Part shown: positions 31,801-32,955 of the stretch, piece after piece | Position numbering within the stretch: position 1 is the first letter of the stretch | Layout: each line of letters begins with the position of its first letter | DNA from: Saccoglossus kowalevskii | Lineage: Eukaryota; Hemichordata; Enteropneusta; Harrimaniidae | Assembly: GCF_000003605.2 (NCBI RefSeq) | Contig: NW_003122420.1 | Coordinates: forward strand, 11,513 to 44,467 | DNA length: 32,955 nt | Direction: 5' to 3' | Position numbers and translations under genes: made by a program | Notes under the pieces: model-generated | What the model saw: only the letters and a program-made list of their open reading frames with translations | Database searches by the model: none | Told to the model about the DNA's origin: nothing

Positions 31801-32955
31801 TACCAATAAGTTTTTTATTAGCTTCGCTGTCGACTTTGTCGAGCAGAGCTTATCATATGAGTGATTGTCCGTCGTCATTGTTCGTCGTCCGTGTCAATGT
31901 TTTACTTTTTCGACTTCTTCTTGCAACCTACAAGCCTAATTGCTTTGATACTTGGTGTCTATGTACCTTGGGTAGACCTCTCTCAGATTTGTTCATTTCA
32001 TGATCATATCTTTAATTCTCTAACTTTGGTGAATATTTTTGTCATTTTTGGTAAAAAGTGATATTTTCATCTTCTTGTTAAAAAACGCAAGTCAAATTGC
32101 TTTGATATTAAATATATAGGTACTACATGTGGACCTCTCTCAGATTTGTTCATTTTGTAATGATATCTTCAATTCTCTAATTTTGGGGAATATTTTTGTC
32201 ATTTTTGGTAAAAAGTGATATTTTCGACTTCTTGTTAAAAATCGTAAGTCCAATTGCTTCGATATTACATATATAGGTACTACATGTGGACCTCGCTCAG
32301 TGTTGTTCATTTTGTAATGATATCTTCAATTCTCTAATTTTGGGGAATATTTTTGTCATTTTTGGTAAAAAGTGATATTTTCGACTTCTTGTTAAAAACC
32401 ACAATCATTTATGGTGAAAAATTATATTTTTGAATTCTTGTTGAAAATAGCAAGTCCCATTGCATTGATACTATGCATATTGTTCATTTTCTAATGATAT
32501 CTTCTTCTGTGCAGTGCTAACAGCTGAGCTATCTCAGCCGAGAGGCTGCTTGTTCAATTATTTACTTTTTTATTTATTTATTACTGATATTTATCTATTA
32601 CTATTACTAATAATAATTTTTTAATTAAGAAATTACAAAATATTTAATAGCATTGATTTATATTGCTACAGTTATTTGATGGAGTATACTATTCAGAAAA
32701 TAGAAAGAATTACAGTGCAGTTTTTTTTTAACACCAATTTAATAGTTAAATTTAAAATCAAAAGTAAAACAACCATACTGCCTATTGTATTCTCACCATG
32801 TGATTTTTGACACTTCTAATAGAGTAAATTTGGCACAAATTACTCCTGTATAAATTAAATTAAACTTACCACATTGTATCTTCCACCTCTGTGATATCAT
32901 TCTGTAAGGCATGTTGATGTAAGACCGTAATGGCAGGGGAACTCAGCTCACCAGA
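13780..32955 (-). CDS. BAIAP3: BAIAP3/Munc13-4-type protein: MUN region and C-terminal C2 domain (3' 19 exons)
   Basis: Nineteen coding exons join in phase, from 32955 leftward to a TAG at 13782-13780, totalling 2,385 nt or 794 residues. Residues about 1-600 are the helical MUN region (KYYHKLYQNIVKVDYFTITF; AVDTSCCFAQIREFWQKLDW; MKPDIKKFVFHLTWAP; LDSNLITLNNTL). Residues about 615-752 are a C2 domain that keeps five Ca2+-site aspartates: D646, D652 (LSDPF), D710 and D712 (VMDHD), and D718 (TND). A basic tail (ESRAHSDKAAQEIVKKRHQL) follows. UNC13-family proteins act in the cytosol on vesicle and plasma membranes, opening syntaxin and priming SNARE complexes. BAIAP3 serves dense-core vesicle exocytosis and endosome-Golgi retrieval; Munc13-4 serves granule release. 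TVMDHD...TNDYAGEA favours BAIAP3. The N-terminal C2 and start lie beyond the right edge. Human relatives have about 1,090-1,190 residues. Confidence 0.93.
14400..15130 (-). mobile_element. C-terminal fragment of a CR1/L2-like non-LTR reverse transcriptase ORF
   Basis: The minus-strand translation from about 15120 gives FDTMIKPILLYCAEIWSDSI and, further on, KQLHMKYCKYLLKVNSKATN then LELGRHPL. These are the post-polymerase motifs of many metazoan CR1/L2-type elements. After a single in-frame TGA at 14877-14875 the same frame continues (MPENSLVYEAYSLGLELDN) to about 14560, where an A16 run begins. About 235 codons are otherwise uninterrupted. The polymerase core is absent (5' truncation). It lies in the intron between the last two BAIAP3-like exons, on the same strand as the gene. 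Confidence 0.85.
15258..15457 (-). CDS. BAIAP3: BAIAP3-like exon: C2 loop 3
   Basis: Acceptor TGCTACAG, donor GTAAGT. It encodes DCRHRGACVLLTVMDHDIIL and TNDYAGEAYLPLGSIPGL. The three loop-3 aspartates are present, so Ca2+ binding is predicted. It ends in phase 1. Confidence 0.96.
15812..15951. mobile_element. Small MITE-like element with 12-bp terminal inverted repeats
   Basis: CACTTTATAAGG at 15812-15823 is the exact reverse complement of CCTTATAAAGTG at 15940-15951, with 116 bp between. The span has no coding content. The right end is eight bases from the N gap, so the target-site duplication cannot be judged. Confidence 0.5.
15960..16009. other. Assembly gap, 50 N
   Basis: Fifty ambiguous bases inside a BAIAP3-like intron. 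The exons on both sides join in phase, so no coding sequence needs to be missing. Confidence 1.
16325..16448 (-). CDS. BAIAP3: BAIAP3-like exon: C2 loop 1 and polybasic strand
   Basis: Acceptor CACAATAG, donor GTAAGT. It encodes LSDPFVMVELLPKHVFN then the basic strand DVKQTKVVKKTLHPLFEENF, typical of C2 domains (SDP-V---L-P---F----TK---KTL-P-F-E-F). Confidence 0.96.
16814..16934 (-). CDS. BAIAP3: BAIAP3-like exon: start of C-terminal C2 domain
   Basis: Donor GTAAGC, phase 1 out. It encodes EEFGALTVKCFYNQEREKF, then the first C2 strands and loop 1 up to VIPLDSNG with the first Ca2+-site aspartate. The acceptor (TTCTGTTCAAG) has a weak pyrimidine tract. Confidence 0.93.
17143..17298 (-). CDS. 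BAIAP3: BAIAP3-like exon: end of MUN region
   Basis: Acceptor TTTTCCAG, donor GTGAGA, 52 codons. It encodes ILIDFFYADEKGLSMDLI then KLLLNYLKLNKTPTEELIEL and YYLEKIDEQ, the conserved LV-FF---GKGL and T-ELI--YY motifs. Confidence 0.97.
17388..17766. repeat. 31-bp minisatellite in a BAIAP3-like intron
   Basis: About twelve tandem copies of a 31-bp unit around CACCTAAGCCAGTATTGAAT followed by GAAAACTAG. Variants include CTTAAG, CCACTATT, TAGTGAATG and AAAGCTAG. The array ends only 43 bp before the 42-nt micro-exon's donor side. Confidence 0.95.
17809..17850 (-). CDS. BAIAP3: BAIAP3-like micro-exon, 14 codons
   Basis: A 42-nt exon between acceptor TTCTATAG and donor GTAGGT, phase 0 at both ends. 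It encodes KETLFYLRLFDALE, which supplies the expected FY-RL---LE helix before ILIDFF. It is too short to appear as an open reading frame. Confidence 0.92.
18388..18496 (-). CDS. BAIAP3: BAIAP3-like exon: ILEEIWHVVLNEL
   Basis: Acceptor CTTACAG, donor GTAAAC, 36 full codons. It encodes ILEEIWHVVLNELQEQVESN then EGVSWLQRFWRLLSSQ. Inside it, GAAGGG|GTAAGC followed by TGGTTACAG resembles a 15-nt internal donor/acceptor pair, but reading through keeps the frame. Confidence 0.93.
18640..18719 (-). CDS. BAIAP3: BAIAP3-like exon: PLMEYLDSNLITLN
   Basis: Acceptor TTTACAG, donor GTATAG. It encodes PLMEYLDSNLITLNNTLL then RANFDR, the most strongly conserved UNC13 motif (PLM-YLD-NL--LN--L---NF-R). Confidence 0.97.
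19308..19592 (-). CDS. BAIAP3: BAIAP3-like exon: largest, second MUN homology block
   Basis: Acceptor TTTTTCTAG, donor GTGAGT, 95 codons. It begins LCITINDIEHVRKSLKPLP (the UNC13 L-V-LNN-EHVR--L--LP motif), continues through a Lys/Ser-rich loop, and ends KMKPDIKKFVFHLTWAP then VPADD, conserved in all UNC13-family MUN domains. Confidence 0.97.
19838..20240 (-). mobile_element. tRNA-Met-like SINE
   Basis: On the minus strand a tRNA-like head has an A box TGGTAGCATATTGG (20205-20192), an anticodon-loop sequence CTCATGA with CAT in the anticodon position, and a B box AGTTCAAATCC (20159-20149), at normal A-B spacing of about 32 bp. A body of about 300 bp unrelated to tRNA follows, ending in an A9 tail (19846-19838). 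The plus-strand reading frame at 19824-20117 is its antisense shadow. Part of the anticodon stem is mispaired, so it is a SINE head and not a functional tRNA gene. Confidence 0.75.
20183..20515 (-). repeat. Six-copy 55-bp tandem array of the SINE 5' head
   Basis: Copies begin at 20185, 20241, 20296, 20351, 20406 and 20461 and are nearly identical; the first has one extra T. The unit contains the SINE A box (CCAATATGCTACCA on the plus strand) but not the B box. The leftmost copy is continuous with the SINE, so the array is an expansion of its 5' end and leader. Confidence 0.92.
20584..20685 (-). CDS. BAIAP3: BAIAP3-like exon: DIAKGAVYYADVMHDKL
   Basis: Acceptor ATTAG, donor GTAAGT, 34 codons, phase 0 at both ends. 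It encodes DIAKGAVYYADVMHDKLKQ then NGYFDDEGQFDITEQ. Confidence 0.96.
20723..20842. repeat. Compound tetranucleotide microsatellite
   Basis: Imperfect GAAT repeats pass into GGAT/GATG, back to GAAT, then to an uninterrupted CAAT run and finally to CTAATCGA repeats. It lies in the intron between the exons at 20584-20685 and 22261-22335, 38 bp from the acceptor side of the former. Confidence 0.9.
21340..22140. other. CpG-rich intronic block
   Basis: CpG dinucleotides are far denser here than in the rest of the window (for example ACACGCGTG, GAGCGCGATTTGCGAG, TGCGAGCGACAGCGAG). The block includes a 22-bp perfect palindrome (21504-21525) and TCGTAAAT/ATTTACGA inverted arms near 22070-22105. No exon is recognised. 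It could be an internal promoter, an enhancer or a young insertion. Confidence 0.5.
21504..21525. repeat. Perfect 22-bp palindrome flanked by direct repeats
   Basis: The half-site ATAGCTGCAGA is followed at once by its exact reverse complement TCTGCAGCTAT. The 11-mer ATGCTAAGAAT lies at both edges (21495-21505 and 21524-21534). Confidence 0.9.
22261..22335 (-). CDS. BAIAP3: BAIAP3-like exon: IREFWQKLDWPD
   Basis: Acceptor TTTTTCAG, donor GTAAGT, 25 codons, phase 0 at both ends. It encodes IREFWQKLDWPDTTGSFLYV then TKVTD, continuous in homology with the exons on both sides. Confidence 0.95.
22603..22671 (-). CDS. BAIAP3: BAIAP3-like exon: HSTSAVDTSCCFAQ
   Basis: A 69-nt exon with acceptor ATTGTAG and donor GTAGGC, phase 0 at both ends. 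It carries KHSTSAVDTSCCFAQ, one of the best conserved MUN motifs (KHS-SAVD---CF-QI). A second GTGAGT donor lies 24 nt further on in the same frame and could add eight residues. Confidence 0.92.
23420..23543 (-). CDS. BAIAP3: BAIAP3-like exon: MUN, YHVWFKYCVQKWL
   Basis: Acceptor GTTACAG, donor GTAATG, 41 full codons. It encodes LALANYHVWFKYCVQKWLDI then DKAMDRIKKSVELDK, matching the L-L--FH-WF---V--WL pattern of BAIAP3 and UNC13D. Confidence 0.95.
23544..25576 (-). other. Long BAIAP3-like intron, no recognised element
   Basis: About 2 kb of A+T-rich sequence with no exon or known repeat that I recognise. It contains an imperfect palindrome around AGGCAATTGCCT near 24611-24641 and a T run near 25346-25360. 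Confidence 0.6.
25577..25731 (-). CDS. BAIAP3: BAIAP3-like exon: MUN helices
   Basis: Acceptor TTTACAG, donor GTGAGT. It encodes IAEDVSRAMEEVNR, a polar DGKDQNYSVGTSLFEIYLAL stretch and LKELLAYKQYLSP. It ends in phase 2. Confidence 0.94.
26372..26578 (-). CDS. BAIAP3: BAIAP3-like exon: MUN core helices
   Basis: Acceptor TTTTTAG, donor GTGAGT, exactly 69 codons. It encodes KGTVDWYETVHALAEPLV, an acidic SEEEQ loop, then GVKYYHKLYQNIVKVDYF and TFRQLEKL, which is the MUN hallmark YY--LY----KVDYF--T-R. Confidence 0.96.
27001..27677 (+). mobile_element. Satellite-bearing TIR element, copy A
   Basis: TAGCTCCGCTGT at 27025-27036 is inverted as ACAGCGGAGCTA at 27663-27674. Between them are about three tandem subunits of 140-157 bp, each with AAGAAGT..GAAAATATCAC, ACCAAAAAT and a GAAGATATCAT core, then a GACGACGACGGACAATCACT segment. 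The shared sequence extends outward to CAAGCAGCCTCTCGGCTGAGA. No transposase is present. The architecture resembles non-autonomous satellite-carrying elements such as bivalve pearl/Helentron-type repeats or MITEs; the class is not settled. Confidence 0.8.
27830..28290 (+). repeat. Diverged subunits related to copy A
   Basis: TAGTTTTCAAGAAGAAGTG, GTAGTTTTCAAGAAGTAGTC and TTTTTACCACAAATTACCAA recur here with weak similarity to the tandem units of copy A. The end motifs are missing, so this looks like an old fragment of the same family. Confidence 0.5.
28395..28485 (-). CDS. BAIAP3: BAIAP3-like exon (CCPFRKELHREVIDAIK)
   Basis: Acceptor TTGTAG, donor GTAAGA, 30 full codons, phase 0 out. It encodes MELFKQCCPFRKELHREVID, the stretch before the MUN core. 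Confidence 0.92.
29050..29174 (-). CDS. BAIAP3: BAIAP3-like exon (LLSKQRDLFPP segment)
   Basis: Acceptor TTTGCAG, donor GTATGT. It encodes two helices joined by RDLFPPANKAAYYRLEYLL, typical of the region where UNC13D and BAIAP3 have FP. It ends in phase 2. Confidence 0.93.
29309..29426 (-). CDS. BAIAP3: BAIAP3-like exon (WLAFSRQHMQ segment)
   Basis: Acceptor TTTCAG, donor GTAAGT, 39 full codons. It encodes NWLAFSRQHMQQALDYAFLY and a Leu/Glu-rich helix ending LSRDY. It ends in phase 0. Confidence 0.92.
30761..30914. repeat. 72-bp perfect tandem duplication
   Basis: Two identical 72-bp copies start at 30761 and 30833, followed by the first ten bases of a third at 30905. No difference between the two full copies is visible, so the event is recent or an assembly artefact. 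Confidence 0.95.
31665..31745. repeat. Hairpin-forming inverted repeat with CCCACAATGCA core
   Basis: The 24-bp arms at 31665-31688 and 31722-31745 are reverse complements with two mismatches, separated by 33 bp. Each arm contains a CCCA-ATGCA-like core. It could be a tiny foldback element. Confidence 0.75.
31819..32555 (-). mobile_element. Satellite-bearing TIR element, copy B (inverted relative to A)
   Basis: The terminal repeats TAGCTTCGCTGT (31819-31830) and ACAGCTGAGCTA (32520-32531) match those of copy A with one mismatch each. The outer sequence TCTCAGCCGAGAGGCTGCTTG follows at 32532-32552. Tandem subunits of about 157 bp recur near 31910, 32068, 32225 and 32381, with GGTAAAAAGTGATATTTTCG cores, and a shortened unit follows near 32430. 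The orientation is opposite to copy A. Confidence 0.82.
32870..32955 (-). CDS. BAIAP3: BAIAP3-like exon (partial, cut by window edge)
   Basis: The donor GTAAGT lies at 32869-32864. The exon encodes ELSSPAITVLHQHALQNDIT and then a split Cys codon. The LSS-A-T-LHQHA-QNDI pattern belongs to the start of the helical region in the BAIAP3/staccato group. The upstream side is outside the window. Confidence 0.85.

Larger units (their letters stand above)
29427..32869 (-). other. Long BAIAP3-like intron with repeats
   Basis: A 3.4-kb intron. It holds a 72-bp tandem duplication (30761-30914), an inverted-repeat hairpin (31665-31745) and satellite-bearing copy B (31819-32555). No exon is required, because the flanking exons join in phase. 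Confidence 0.7.

Overview
This is A+T-rich metazoan DNA: every supported gene is split by GT/AG introns, and coding islands of 42-316 bp sit in long non-coding stretches full of repeats. The protein families, non-LTR retrotransposon fragments, a tRNA-derived SINE and satellite-bearing repeats suggest a marine invertebrate (hemichordate, mollusc or brachiopod type). The sequence alone does not fix the phylum. A 50-base N gap at 15960-16009 shows that it is an assembled scaffold.

Layout. (1) 1-980, minus strand: 5'-truncated, frameshifted remains of an RTE/CFDP2-type non-LTR retrotransposon, apparently inside an intron of the next gene. (2) 1283-5213, plus strand: the last seven coding exons of a transmembrane channel-like (TMC) gene, closest in remembered motifs to TMC7. 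Its 5' part lies left of the window. One intron carries a 21-bp minisatellite. (3) 5214-13779: tail-to-tail intergenic and 3' UTR sequence with no recognisable gene, containing a second and larger 21-bp minisatellite (6560-7512). (4) 13780-32955, minus strand: the last nineteen coding exons (794 residues, every junction phase-checked) of a BAIAP3/Munc13-4-type gene, covering the MUN region and the C-terminal C2 domain. Its 5' part, including the expected N-terminal C2 domain, lies right of the window.

The introns of the minus-strand gene hold most of the mobile DNA: the C-terminal end of a CR1/L2-like reverse transcriptase ORF, a small terminal-inverted-repeat element beside the N gap, a 31-bp minisatellite, a tRNA-Met-like SINE whose 5' head has been tandemly multiplied, a CpG-rich block with a perfect 22-bp palindrome, and two 650-713 bp satellite-bearing elements in inverted orientation that bracket three exons.

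The two genes share no pathway that the sequence shows. One encodes a polytopic membrane protein of the TMC family. The other encodes a Ca2+-responsive SNARE-priming protein used in regulated secretion. I found no unmistakable new biological system. The best leads are the amplified SINE head, the inverted elements flanking exons (possible circular RNA), and recurrent CTCF-, Grainyhead- and ZNF143-like motifs in non-coding DNA.
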